A DNA stretch of 64,000 bases from Algoriphagus algorifonticola (GCF_007655305.1 NZ_VLOG01000029.1:1-64000); one strand, 5' to 3'. Numbered from the stretch's first letter, positions 1 to 7,806 are shown. The notes: generated by a model from the sequence alone, not told the origin. Program-made: numbers and translations.

Positions 1-82
1 TTGGTTTTTGGGCTCTTATTCCAGTCTGGGATCAATATTAACCAAATCTATGTTTGCTACTGTGCCTATGTGGTAAAAAAAG
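1..82. repeat. Direct repeat, copy 1
   Basis: The first 63 bases are identical to those starting at 429. Similarity then decays over about 20 more bases, so copy 1 spans roughly 1-82. It may extend left of the window, since base 1 already lies inside it. No reading frame is credible here. Confidence 0.85.
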
Positions 83-167
83 CTCGCCGCGACACAGCGG
101 TGCAGTGCTTAATTTGCCCTTGAAAAAAAGAAGCAAAGATATTTTCAAAGCATTTATCAAATCGCAC

Positions 168-330
168 CTCTGGTGCTCTGAGTTCATTTATTACCTATTT
201 TTCTACAATCATACCGCACCGCTGGTGCTCTTGAGAGACTAGATTTTTTGAAAGCCTCGGAGAGGCGTTTTAATTGTAGCATCTGGAATGACGAGTATAT
301 AAGAGCTTCGTAGAAGCGATTTGATTTTTA
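168..330. repeat. Cluster of short hairpins with unlike stems
   Basis: Short inverted repeats follow one another: GCACC/GGTGC near 171 and again near 216, GCCTC/GAGGC near 257, and GCTTC/GAAGC near 307. Stems differ but loops are short. This resembles the hairpin cluster at 40727-40974. There is no gene in 1-830. The rest of the stretch is repeat debris, including a degenerate copy near 590-660 of the core of the 3711-3847 element. Confidence 0.6.
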
Positions 331-428
331 TTATTCTCCCACAGAAGAATCAAAAGGCAAAGTGTATATAAAGCTATGTTTTCTATGAGGTCAAAAGTTG
401 CTAAAAGTCTAAGGCAAGTAAATAGTAA

Positions 429-510
429 TTGGTTTTTGGGCTCTTATTCCAGTCTGGGATCAATATTAACCAAATCTATGTTTGCTACTGTAACTATGTG
501 ATAAAAAAAG
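429..510. repeat. Direct repeat, copy 2
   Basis: This is the second copy of the sequence at 1-82, in the same orientation, with 63 identical bases and a diverging tail. The 428-bp period suggests a tandem duplication or two insertions of one interspersed element. The short frame across it (429-611) is judged spurious. Confidence 0.85.
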
Positions 511-778
511 TTCGCAGCGGCGCAGCGCTTTTGATTTCCCGCAAAGGGTGGAAGAGGCAAAGACGGTTTTGGAGTGATTTGCAAAAAGGGCTTCGACTCC
601 GCTCAGCCTGACAATACTTTCGACTCTCTAACTAGCCGTCAGTCAGGCGCTCAGCCTGAAAAAAGCGACAGGTCTCCTCATTAAAACTCCGTGGTTCGCC
701 GTGTATTTCTCAGTGCCCTCTTTGGTTGAATTAATCATGGCGAAATTTTCCTAACCATTAAAAGTGAACCTCAGAGCA

Positions 779-810
779 TAAAAAAAGGACTGAATTTCAG
801 TCCTTTTTTT
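779..810. terminator. Bidirectional intrinsic terminator
   Basis: The hairpin AAGGACTGAA/TTCAGTCCTT is bounded by an A-run and a T-run, so it can work on both strands. It lies just downstream of the minus-strand DUF4097 gene and probably ends that operon. Confidence 0.8.
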
Positions 811-830
811 GATTAAAAATCCTATAAACA

Positions 831-1754
831 TCAATTCTCAATGGTAATATTCCCGGAGCTAATCTGACCTTTGATAGTCGTGGAGGCTCCATTATTGATT
901 TCCAAAGTCTTTCCCTTACTGCTTTTTCCCACTTTTAAGTTTCCTGAAGATGCCTTCAATTCATAATTGTATGCATTCAGATTTGATGGTGTCTGCACTC
1001 TAAAATTACCGGAAGTACCCGAAAAAGAGGTGTTCTGTCCGAGCCCTGCATTCTCCGCACGGATGTTTCCTGAGGTAAACTTCAAAGCTCCTAACTGACC
1101 TATATTGGATAGTTTGGCATTGCCTGATGTAAGACTTACGCTTAATTCTCCTTCCACATTATTTGCATCTAATGAACCGCTGGTGGACTTGTACTGCAAA
1201 TCCCCTTTTACATTGAAAATAGCTGCATTTCCGGAAGTCATACCGGCCATTACATTGCCATTCACCCCATCAACCTTGATATTCCCTGATGTAGCATTGA
1301 TCCTTAGATCTCCCCTGATTTGATTTGCTTGTATTTTGCCTGAGCTTACTTTGAGGCTAGTTTCATCAGAGCTAACGCGGCTTACCAGCAAATTCCCCGA
1401 GCTATTTTGGATTGATAATTTAATGGACTCAGGCCCTGACATTTTGATCCAGCCTTTGGATTTGCTATTCCAGGAATTCATCTGGGAAGATCTTTTGTAG
1501 GAAATCTTCAAAACATCACCAATTGTCACGAATACGATGTCTTGATTTTCATTTTCTGATTCTAGATAAGCTTCTACATCTACGGATGAAGAGCTTCCTC
1601 CATCATAGCTGACATCCAGCCAGCCTCCTTCTACTTCAATAGATCGGATCCCAGGGTAGGATTTCTGGGTGTCTATCAACACTTTCTGCGCAAAAGCATA
1701 GCTCTGCACCAATAAAAGTGCAAACAATAGATAAAGTCGGGTTAAGCTTTTCAT
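831..1754 (-). CDS. DUF4097-type secreted beta-helix protein
   Basis: A 307-residue protein with a signal peptide (about residues 1-22, ending AFA-Q). The rest is a series of beta-rungs, with the tag SSGN/TSGN recurring about every 20 residues from residue 115 to the end. This is the look of DUF4097 (GIN-like, putative adhesin head) proteins, which form right-handed beta-helices. It is probably periplasmic or on the cell surface. No catalytic residues are evident. It is the last gene of a minus-strand run that starts with an ECF sigma factor, so it may be part of an envelope-stress regulon. Its exact role is unknown. Confidence 0.85.
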   Translation of the reverse strand: MKSLTRLYLLFALLLVQSYAFAQKVLIDTQKSYPGIRSIEVEGGWLDVSYDGGSSSSVDVEAYLESENENQDIVFVTIGDVLKISYKRSSQMNSWNSKSKGWIKMSGPESIKLSIQNSSGNLLVSRVSSDETSLKVSSGKIQANQIRGDLRINATSGNIKVDGVNGNVMAGMTSGNAAIFNVKGDLQYKSTSGSLDANNVEGELSVSLTSGNAKLSNIGQLGALKFTSGNIRAENAGLGQNTSFSGTSGNFRVQTPSNLNAYNYELKASSGNLKVGKSSKGKTLEINNGASTTIKGQISSGNITIEN

Positions 1755-1795
1755 GAGTTGAAGTTTTTAAGTTTTAATAAAGGATTGCGTGCAGC

Positions 1796-2590
1796 TTAAT
1801 TGATGATAATTCCAAAGCTGATAGCATTTGTTTCAGGACCTCTGCCTTCTTCGAAAAAGGAATTCAAGTCATAATTGAAATACAAGTCAAAGTCTCCAAT
1901 TCCAATTTCTGCGCGAGCTCCATATCTGAGGTTGTTTGCATAAAGATTGGACTTTTCGAAAATTTTATTTTTGTCTCCATCATTGTCCTCGTAGACGAAT
2001 TTCCCTCTGCCACCAATTCGTAAACCAGCATATCCTCCAAGTCCGATTCTTACTTTTTGATTGCTGGTCATCAAAGTAGGAACCAAGGAAAGATTTGCAT
2101 AGGATGCCGATAACTTGGATTTGGTGCCTACGCCGTTTGTAAACTCATTGAACTCTATTCCGTTAGGAGATTTTTCAATGATGAGGTTTCGGTTTTCCAG
2201 TTTGTAATTATACCAAGAAACGCCTATTCCGGTTTTTAGGTGAAAGTTTTTTGCCGCTTTCCAATCTCCAACCCAGTTGAGTCCTACATTCCAGGAACCC
2301 CAAGCTTTGGTAGCCGGAAGATCATCTGAAGGAGTCCAAACATTAATACCCAGATCAATATTCAAATCCGAGTCAAATTTGGAAGGCTTAGGCTTCACAA
2401 AGGTTTTGGTTTCTTGGTCATTTTCAAAATTCCACTCTTTGGTACCATCTTCAAATTTATTCATGGTCCACTCCATTCCCAGCATGGAAAATTCTTTGGT
2501 TTTAACAATGGATTTTGATTCGGTTTCTTGGGCAAAGGCCCAGCCAGATGCCATGAAAATGGCAAGTATTGTAGCTAGAAAATTTTTCAT
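1796..2590 (-). CDS. Outer membrane beta-barrel protein (paralogue 1)
   Basis: A 264-residue protein with a signal peptide (about 1-20, ending AFAQ). A linker follows, then from about residue 75 alternating beta-strands and a terminal strand ending in IIIN, typical of outer-membrane barrels. The core 'NIDLGINVW...AWGSWNVGLNW' and the ending 'GPETNAISFGI' recur in the next gene upstream (2637-3671), so the two are tandem paralogues. The genes are 46 bp apart and probably co-transcribed. No enzymatic motif is visible, and the function is unknown beyond a structural or sensory envelope role. Confidence 0.8.
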   Translation of the reverse strand: MKNFLATILAIFMASGWAFAQETESKSIVKTKEFSMLGMEWTMNKFEDGTKEWNFENDQETKTFVKPKPSKFDSDLNIDLGINVWTPSDDLPATKAWGSWNVGLNWVGDWKAAKNFHLKTGIGVSWYNYKLENRNLIIEKSPNGIEFNEFTNGVGTKSKLSASYANLSLVPTLMTSNQKVRIGLGGYAGLRIGGRGKFVYEDNDGDKNKIFEKSNLYANNLRYGARAEIGIGDFDLYFNYDLNSFFEEGRGPETNAISFGIIIN

Positions 2591-2636
2591 AATAAGTAGT
2601 TGGTTAGGTAATTGGGGGAGATGGCTCTCCCCCTGA

Positions 2637-3671
2637 TTAAAAGACTATTCCGAATGAAATTGGATTCAGTTCAGGACCTTTTTGATCCTGGAAAAGCGTA
2701 TTTAAGTCGTAAGTGGTAAAGAAAGTTACTCTTCCTACACCGATCTCTCCCCGGATACCGTATCGGAAGTTTTGAAGGTAAAGACCGGTATCCTGTTTGT
2801 CTTTTTTCCTTCCCGAACCGTCAAGCTCTCGGTAAATGAATTTGGATCTACCTCCTAATCTATAGCCTGCATAAGGTCCTGCAGCAATGCGTAGGCCTTT
2901 TTTGCCATTGTCATTCATTTTTCCAAAATCCAGTTCCAGCATGGTCATGGCTGTGATATAGGATGCGGAAATCTTGCTTTTGAATCCATCCACATCATTT
3001 CTTTGGATAAATTCAATCATTTCATCCCCGCGAACAGCCTGGAAGTCCTTGTTTTCAAACTTGAAATTGTAGAATTGAAAACCTAATCCGAAATCCCAAT
3101 AGAAACCTTTTGAAATTCGCTGGGCAGCCATCCAGTTCAATCCCACATTCCAGCTTCCCCAGCCTTTGACTGCATAGGGATTATCAGATGTTGGAAACCC
3201 TCCATCTGGGCTGAGATAGTTGCTGACACCGAGATCAATGTTAAAGTTGGTTTTGAAAGATGGGTCAACTGTTTTCTTAGCTCCGGATTCAATTTTCACC
3301 TTGGTATTTTGACCAGATTCATCCACAAGTACCCTCATCCGTCCGATGTTTACTTCAGTTTCAGCACCTTCTTCTCTAACTTTCACCACATCCTTGGTGC
3401 TGCCGTCTTTTTTCTGGATCTGAACGATGGTTAACTCTCCGGTCTCTTTGTTTTCCTGTAAGTCTAAGCTTTTAATGATTTCATCAATGTTCATCATTTT
3501 AAGCTTTTCGAAGTCTTCTTTGCTTTCTACAATGATGACTACCTTTCCGGACTTTCCGAATTCTACGATGACAGAGTCCTTATTGATTTCTGTATCAAGG
3601 GATGGCAGTTTAGCTGCAAAAGCGACTTGAACCATGGCCATCAGGCAAAATAATAGCAGATACTTTTTCAT
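2637..3671 (-). CDS. Outer membrane beta-barrel protein with periplasmic N-terminal domain (paralogue 2)
   Basis: The preferred start is the ATG at 3671, giving 344 residues and a clean signal peptide (MKKYLLLFC...AFA). A longer frame to 3722 would take its first codons from a repeat element and would bury the signal peptide. Residues about 20-130 form a charged domain (DSVIVEFGKSGKVVIIVES, LTIVQIQKKDG) absent from paralogue 1. Residues about 135-344 match that paralogue as a barrel ('NIDLGVSNY', 'GWGSWNVGLNW', 'GPELNPISFGIVF'). It sits between the anti-sigma gene and paralogue 1. The added periplasmic domain could bind a ligand or the anti-sigma protein, but that is speculation. Confidence 0.8.
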   Translation of the reverse strand: MKKYLLLFCLMAMVQVAFAAKLPSLDTEINKDSVIVEFGKSGKVVIIVESKEDFEKLKMMNIDEIIKSLDLQENKETGELTIVQIQKKDGSTKDVVKVREEGAETEVNIGRMRVLVDESGQNTKVKIESGAKKTVDPSFKTNFNIDLGVSNYLSPDGGFPTSDNPYAVKGWGSWNVGLNWMAAQRISKGFYWDFGLGFQFYNFKFENKDFQAVRGDEMIEFIQRNDVDGFKSKISASYITAMTMLELDFGKMNDNGKKGLRIAAGPYAGYRLGGRSKFIYRELDGSGRKKDKQDTGLYLQNFRYGIRGEIGVGRVTFFTTYDLNTLFQDQKGPELNPISFGIVF

Positions 3672-3710
3672 AGTTTTATTGTCTTTAAGCGATCTTTTGG
3701 ATTCTCGTTG

Positions 3711-3847
3711 AGGCTGTCTCATAAGTAGCCCTGGTGTCAGCCTGAGCGCCTGCCTGACGTCAGACAGGTAGTCGAAGGTCGTCTCTTTGGTTGTGGTCTA
3801 CATTTCGACTCCGCTCAATGTGACAAATTGCACTTTTGAGACAGCCT
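3711..3847. mobile_element. MITE-like element with 11-bp terminal inverted repeats
   Basis: AGGCTGTCTCA at 3711-3721 is exactly inverted as TGAGACAGCCT at 3837-3847, bounding 137 bp with no transposase. The interior contains 'TTCGACTCCGCTCA' and a near-palindrome around CTGACGTCAG (near 3757). Related interior fragments lie at about 590-660. It sits between the anti-sigma gene and the barrel gene, inside an apparent operon. Similar GGCTGTCTCA ends occur on transposons, but the parent family cannot be named from this window. Confidence 0.7.
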
Positions 3848-3900
3848 TTTTGTTTCCGAGGACTCCATTGCTCTTTGTTAAATAATAGGTTGGTTTTTAT

Positions 3901-4677
3901 TTATGGCTTTTCGGTCACTTTTTCTTTTTTGCTCGTTAGGGAGGTGAATAAGCTGTTTTTGGCATCTTGTAAGGTGGCAAACCCTTCATCCACTTTTCCC
4001 AATATTCCTTCTACCTGATCTACTTTTTTTCCGATTCCGGAAATCAGGTTTTTGTCTTCTTTAATTCCGTTAGACACAATGGTCACTTTATAAGCAGGAG
4101 CTTCCTCAGCAGTAGGTTGAAGTTCTGCTACAGTTGCATTCAGATCTAAAGGTTTGATTTGGGGGATCTCAGCCTCCAAACCCTTTAATGGTTCAGCAAT
4201 TGGCTTTTCAATGATTGCTTCTCTTTCAGGAGCAGTTTCGTTTTGAGCGATCAATTGCTTGTTGGGTTCTAATTGCTTCTGATAAGATGAATTGTTATTC
4301 TTTTTGGGTTGAGCCTCTCTATTAGAACTTTTATCAACTTTAGCTGACTCTTTTTCTTCAATGATTTCAATCGGATTCTCAGTCGTTTCAATCTCGACAG
4401 GAACTTGGTTAGTTGTTTCCTCTTCATTTGAAGAAGATTCCACTTTTTCCGCTAGAATTTCTTCTTCTAAAGGATTTTGAGCTGGCCAGAACAGGGAACC
4501 CACCGTAAATAAGAGAAGGATTGCTGCTGCAGCAGCCCACCAATAGGTAGAAAGCTTGGTTTTGCTTTGAGGGAGATGGTTTTCCAATCTCTCCCAAGCT
4601 AGCTTACTCGGTTTTACCTGGTGATTTTCCAGTTTATCCCGAAATAGCTGATCCATATTTTCTGTTTTCTTAGCCAT
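3901..4677 (-). CDS. Anti-sigma-factor-like single-pass membrane protein
   Basis: The start is the ATG at 4677, preceded by AAAGGAG and overlapping the end of the sigma-factor gene by 8 bp, which suggests translational coupling. The product is 258 residues. A cytoplasmic N-terminus (MDQLFRDKLENH...AWERLENHL) precedes one transmembrane helix (about residues 44-64, WWAAAAAILLLF). A long Glu/Lys/Asn-rich periplasmic region follows, with low complexity to about residue 160. There is no HxxxCxxC zinc anti-sigma motif. Position and topology point to regulation of the adjacent ECF sigma factor. This is inferred from context rather than from a recognised domain. Confidence 0.7.
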   Translation of the reverse strand: MAKKTENMDQLFRDKLENHQVKPSKLAWERLENHLPQSKTKLSTYWWAAAAAILLLFTVGSLFWPAQNPLEEEILAEKVESSSNEEETTNQVPVEIETTENPIEIIEEKESAKVDKSSNREAQPKKNNNSSYQKQLEPNKQLIAQNETAPEREAIIEKPIAEPLKGLEAEIPQIKPLDLNATVAELQPTAEEAPAYKVTIVSNGIKEDKNLISGIGKKVDQVEGILGKVDEGFATLQDAKNSLFTSLTSKKEKVTEKP

Positions 4678-5239
4678 TGATTCTCCTTTCTTTGAGTTGT
4701 TGGGTGGCAATTTTTTCTTTCAACACATTCCTTGCTCTATTCAGTTGTGACTTGGAAGTACTTTCACTAATACCTAGCAGCTCGGCAATTTCCTGATGTG
4801 CGTAGCCCTCAATTGCATAAAGGTTGAAGACGGTTCGATAGCCTACCGGTAGGCTTTCTACTAATTCCATCAGATCTTGAGCTTCCAGATGTTTGGTTTC
4901 ATAATGGTGATGTTCGTACTCCACATCCTCTTCCACATGAACTTCCATCATCAGATGACGATTGCTTCTCAAGGTCATCAAAGCCTGAGTGACTACGATT
5001 CGCTTCATCCAACCTTCAAAACTTCCCTTGGCTTGATATTGGGGGAGTTTTTCGAATATCTTCATAAAGCTTTCTATCATCACATCTTCGGCATGTTCCC
5101 GATTTTTAAGATATCGGATGCAGATGGCCAGAAACTTTCCGGAGTACACATCATAAAGATGTCGCTGGGCTGACCGATCACCCTTGAGGCATGCTTTAAT
5201 CAATGTTGGTTCGTCTGAAAAGTTGGTTCTACTGAACAT
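4670..5239 (-). CDS. ECF-type RNA polymerase sigma-70 factor
   Basis: A 189-residue protein with the two ECF domains. Region 2 spans about residues 25-95 (YLKNREHAEDVMIESF...FEGWMKRIV). Region 4 spans about residues 125-180 (LPVGYRTVFNLYAIEGYAHQEIAELLGIS, a helix-turn-helix that contacts the -35 box). Regions 1 and 3 are absent, as expected. It heads a minus-strand run with an anti-sigma-like protein, two barrels and a DUF4097 protein, the usual form of an autoregulated envelope-response circuit. A candidate ECF promoter lies at 5261-5289. Confidence 0.92.
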   Translation of the reverse strand: MFSRTNFSDEPTLIKACLKGDRSAQRHLYDVYSGKFLAICIRYLKNREHAEDVMIESFMKIFEKLPQYQAKGSFEGWMKRIVVTQALMTLRSNRHLMMEVHVEEDVEYEHHHYETKHLEAQDLMELVESLPVGYRTVFNLYAIEGYAHQEIAELLGISESTSKSQLNRARNVLKEKIATQQLKERRING

Positions 5240-5260
5240 TCCAAATAGCTTTCAAATAGG

Positions 5261-5289
5261 TAGATGTAGAGATGTTAAAAAACGTTGCA
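5261..5289 (-). promoter_or_regulatory. Candidate ECF-dependent autoregulatory promoter
   Basis: On the minus strand, TGCAAC (5289-5284) and CATCTA (5266-5261) are separated by 17 bp, about 20 bp before the sigma-factor ATG. A TGYAAC/CGTCTA-like pair is the form I recall for Bacteroidota ECF promoters. Without other regulon members to compare, the match is suggestive only. Confidence 0.45.
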
Positions 5290-5430
5290 TCAAGTTTGAA
5301 AAAAATCAGATTTTTTTTTCGATTAATTGTTAAAACTTTGGATTACAGTTAGTTGTGATATTGACTCAAACGATCAATGTTATTTAGTGATGCACAAATT
5401 TTCAGCTTTCTAATTTTATCTTTCAGATTT

Positions 5431-5465
5431 CTCGGCTCTAGCTTCTCGCTTCTCGCCTCTTTCTT
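5431..5465. repeat. Degenerate heptamer tandem repeat
   Basis: Five 7-bp units lie end to end: CTCGGCT, CTAGCTT, CTCGCTT, CTCGCCT, CTTTCTT. They fill part of the 240-bp gap between two minus-strand genes. Confidence 0.7.
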
Positions 5466-5479
5466 TCATATTTCTACCT

Positions 5480-5947
5480 TCAAAAAACCGCCTTGTAATT
5501 AATCACAATGTCCAGCAAGGTCCATTCTCCTTTTTTTACGGTAACAGGCTGAATATTCCCATCCCCATCAAAAATATTGGCAAAGAGACCATCTTCTTCC
5601 CGTGTGAAGATGGAATATCGACCTGGAGCCAACTCCAGTAGGTAGCGTCCCTCTTCATCGGTAGTTACCGTGGTGATTGGTTCTCCAGAAATGGATTGAA
5701 AGAGGGTTCCTTCCACTTTGGCATCAGCCAAATTTGTCAGTGGATAAATAATCAAGGTTCTTTGTACCGGGACTCCTTTGGGATTTACTTCGGGTTTTTC
5801 GCCATCTTCTACAATCATGGGCATTTGATTCCCTTCCAACCATGTCACTGTTCCTGTGATTCCCTCACCCTCTGGTTTGATGGGTTTGCAAAATGCAAGT
5901 ATTACTAAAAGCATGATAAAAAGGCTGGATAACATCTTATTTTTCAT
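5480..5947 (-). CDS. Secreted, possibly lipidated, carboxypeptidase-regulatory-like domain protein
   Basis: A 155-residue protein. A hydrophobic leader (residues 5-18) ends in LAFC, so Cys19 may be lipidated, although Phe at -1 is unusual for a lipobox. The rest looks like one prealbumin-like beta-sandwich: a GTVTW opening strand, then 'TTDEEGRYLLELAPGRYSIFTRE', the signature of carboxypeptidase regulatory-like domains, which act as binding or structural modules. It has no neighbour in the same transcript. Its leader is a repeat also found before 17556 and 59049. Confidence 0.7.
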   Translation of the reverse strand: MKNKMLSSLFIMLLVILAFCKPIKPEGEGITGTVTWLEGNQMPMIVEDGEKPEVNPKGVPVQRTLIIYPLTNLADAKVEGTLFQSISGEPITTVTTDEEGRYLLELAPGRYSIFTREEDGLFANIFDGDGNIQPVTVKKGEWTLLDIVINYKAVF

Positions 5948-6072
5948 CTGGTTATAATTTGTTTTTCAAAGGTCTGATGGAATCTTCGCATTGATTCCCC
6001 GATACATCGGGGCGTCTCTTTGTGTGTCACTTTGGGTCGTGCTCGATTTCATCAGTTTGAAATTGTTTTTTT
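5942..6072 (-). repeat. Leader repeat, copy A
   Basis: On the minus strand the region before the 5947 ATG contains a second ATGAAA context at 6052, 105 bp upstream. Between them lie CGAGCACGA and the hairpin CCCCGAT/ATCGGGG. The outer edges (5942-5966 and about 6047-6072) resemble one another. It shares most of its length with the copy at 59044-59172. The upstream ATG is in frame with the gene but meets a TGA first. Confidence 0.75.
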
Positions 6073-6099
6073 GATTCTTCTGAAAATTCAATTTAGGTT

Positions 6100-6184
6100 A
6101 GCTTCGGTCCACTGTCTTCCTTCTCGATTCGAAATGGAGAATTGGCCATTGGCTAGATTTCAGATAATCCTATAAGTTTAAATG
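6100..6184. repeat. AGCTTCGGT interspersed repeat, diverged copy
   Basis: It starts AGCTTCGGTCCACTGTCTTCC and ends CAGATAATCC-TATAAGTTTAAATG, matching both ends of the clearer copy at 6242-6337. The middle is diverged. The rest of the 383-bp gap 5948-6330 holds no gene. Confidence 0.55.
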
Positions 6185-6241
6185 AATATCCGATTTCTTA
6201 CGAGTAATAAGAATAATATGGCCAATTATTAGCCCAAAAGA

Positions 6242-6337
6242 TCAGAATCGGGAAGCTTCGGTCATCGTCTTCCAATCGGTCAAGCAAAGAAAATAAGGCA
6301 ACTGGCATGATTGCGGATAATCAGATAAGTTTAAATG
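6242..6337. repeat. AGCTTCGGT interspersed repeat
   Basis: Shares with 43219-43314 the segments GATCAGAATC.GGAAGCTTCGGTC, GTCTTCCAA.C.GTCA, GCAAAGAAAATA and GGCAACTGGCATGATTGC plus GATAATCAGATAA. It overlaps the stop codon of the minus-strand nuclease gene at 6331. Confidence 0.8.
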
Positions 6338-7728
6338 CCTTCAAACAAAACTACAGATTCCAGATAATTCGGTATAGTTGTATTCCAGCTTAATTCATTT
6401 TTCAATTTATCAGCCAAAACTTCGGCACTCTTCTCTTCACCATGTATGATAAAGGTCATTTTGGGTCTTTCTGTGAATCCCTCGGCCCATTCCATGAGTT
6501 CTTCCTGGTCGGCATGTGCAGATAATCCGTCAATCTGGTAAACTTTTGCATTGACCGGAACCTGATTTCCGTAAATGGTGATGTATTTTTCTCCTTCTAC
6601 CAATCTTCTTCCTCTTGTTCCTTCCGCCTGAAATCCCACAAAAATGACCCCATTTCTCTCATGAGGAAGGTGATGATGTAGGTGGTGTAAGACTCTTCCC
6701 CCAGTTGCCATTCCGGATGCTGAGACAATAATCGCATTGCCCCTGTATTCGTTGAGTGACATGGATTGCTCTTGTTTTTGGAAGTAGCGTAACTGCCGGT
6801 GATTAAAAGGATGCTGATCCTCTTCCAATGCAGCAGTTAATTGATGGTCTGTGGAAAAATCCAGGTAGAGTTTGGTGGCATCAATAGCCATAGGTGAGTC
6901 CAGGAAAATCGGAACCTTTGGGATTTTTCCTTTTTCCATTAATTTAAACAGGTAATACAGAACTAATTGGGTTCGACCAACAGCAAATGAAGGTATAATA
7001 ACCAATCCACCGCGATCAAAAGTATCACGAATTGCTGATCCTAATTCTTCTTCAGGCTTGACCTTAGGTGCTATTCTATCCCCATAGGTCGATTCTATCC
7101 AGAGAATATCGGCTTTAGGGATGAGCGTAGGAGGGAAAAGCAGTGGGTCATGAAATCGTCCTAAATCTCCAGAGAATACCAACTTTTTCTCCTGACTGCT
7201 ACCTTTGATAAGAATTTTGGTGATTGCTGCACCTAAAATATGACCCGCATGAAAATAAGTAACCTTCACTTTAGGATGAATTTCAAAGGCTTGGTCAAAA
7301 GCCTTGGGAACCAAGAGGGGAAATACGGCCTCAGCATCTTCTACCGTATATAATGGTTGAGGATTATCATGTCTGGAATAGCCCTTTTTTCTGGCAAATT
7401 CCGCTTCTTCTTCCTGCAGTTTCCCGGAATCCAGTAACAGGATTTTGATTAACTCCGAGGAAGCCTCAGTGCAATAGATTGGACCTTTAAAACCTTGCTT
7501 AACAAGTCTTGGAAGATAGCCTACATGATCCATATGAGCATGGGTGATAACTACTGCCTCGAGTTGTTCCAAGGGCATGGGGAATTTATCCCAATTTCTT
7601 TCCCGAAGTTCTCTTCTCCCCTGAAAGAGTCCACAGTCCACCAAAAATTCAAATTCTCCTAAGTCAATTAAATATTTTGAGCCGGTAACGGATCCGGCGC
7701 CTCCCAAAAATTTTACAGTTACATCCAT
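6331..7728 (-). CDS. Metallo-beta-lactamase/beta-CASP RNA-processing family protein
   Basis: A 465-residue cytoplasmic protein. The metallo-beta-lactamase core carries HAHMDH (residues 63-68), HAGHILGAA and SGDLGR, which bind two zinc ions. The beta-CASP insertion starts near 'IPSFAVGRTQ', and a final His lies in 'IIHGEEKSAEVLADKL'. The layout matches bacterial Ysh1/CPSF73-like proteins ('RNA specificity domain'), so RNA endo- or exonuclease activity is likely. It differs from RNase J in lacking the long C-terminal domain. It appears monocistronic, with a terminator 35 bp before its start that closes the preceding operon. Confidence 0.9.
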   Translation of the reverse strand: MDVTVKFLGGAGSVTGSKYLIDLGEFEFLVDCGLFQGRRELRERNWDKFPMPLEQLEAVVITHAHMDHVGYLPRLVKQGFKGPIYCTEASSELIKILLLDSGKLQEEEAEFARKKGYSRHDNPQPLYTVEDAEAVFPLLVPKAFDQAFEIHPKVKVTYFHAGHILGAAITKILIKGSSQEKKLVFSGDLGRFHDPLLFPPTLIPKADILWIESTYGDRIAPKVKPEEELGSAIRDTFDRGGLVIIPSFAVGRTQLVLYYLFKLMEKGKIPKVPIFLDSPMAIDATKLYLDFSTDHQLTAALEEDQHPFNHRQLRYFQKQEQSMSLNEYRGNAIIVSASGMATGGRVLHHLHHHLPHERNGVIFVGFQAEGTRGRRLVEGEKYITIYGNQVPVNAKVYQIDGLSAHADQEELMEWAEGFTERPKMTFIIHGEEKSAEVLADKLKNELSWNTTIPNYLESVVLFEGI

Positions 7729-7758
7729 GGGTTTATTGTTTAGTTGTGAGAAGTTACA

Positions 7759-7792
7759 AAAAAAAGAGGCATCTGTTGGGATGCCTCTCTTA
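7759..7792 (-). terminator. Intrinsic terminator of the PspC operon
   Basis: Read on the minus strand, GAGGCAT/ATGCCTC forms a stem with an 8-nt loop followed by eight or more T. It lies just after the stop of the 7807-9753 gene. Confidence 0.8.
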
Positions 7793-7806
7793 AATAATAA
7801 ATGATT

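Noticed and set aside
54..242. 62-residue open frame in the left repeat region
   Set aside because: It lies over a direct repeat and hairpins, has no leader or domain, and its repeat partner at 429-611 reads a different frame.
3672..3722. 17-residue N-terminal extension of the second barrel protein
   Set aside because: Its first codons come from the terminal repeat of the MITE-like element and it would place charged residues before the signal peptide.
4877..5173. 98-residue frame antisense to the sigma factor
   Set aside because: It is fully inside a well-conserved ECF gene; its sequence is the mirror of regions 2-4.
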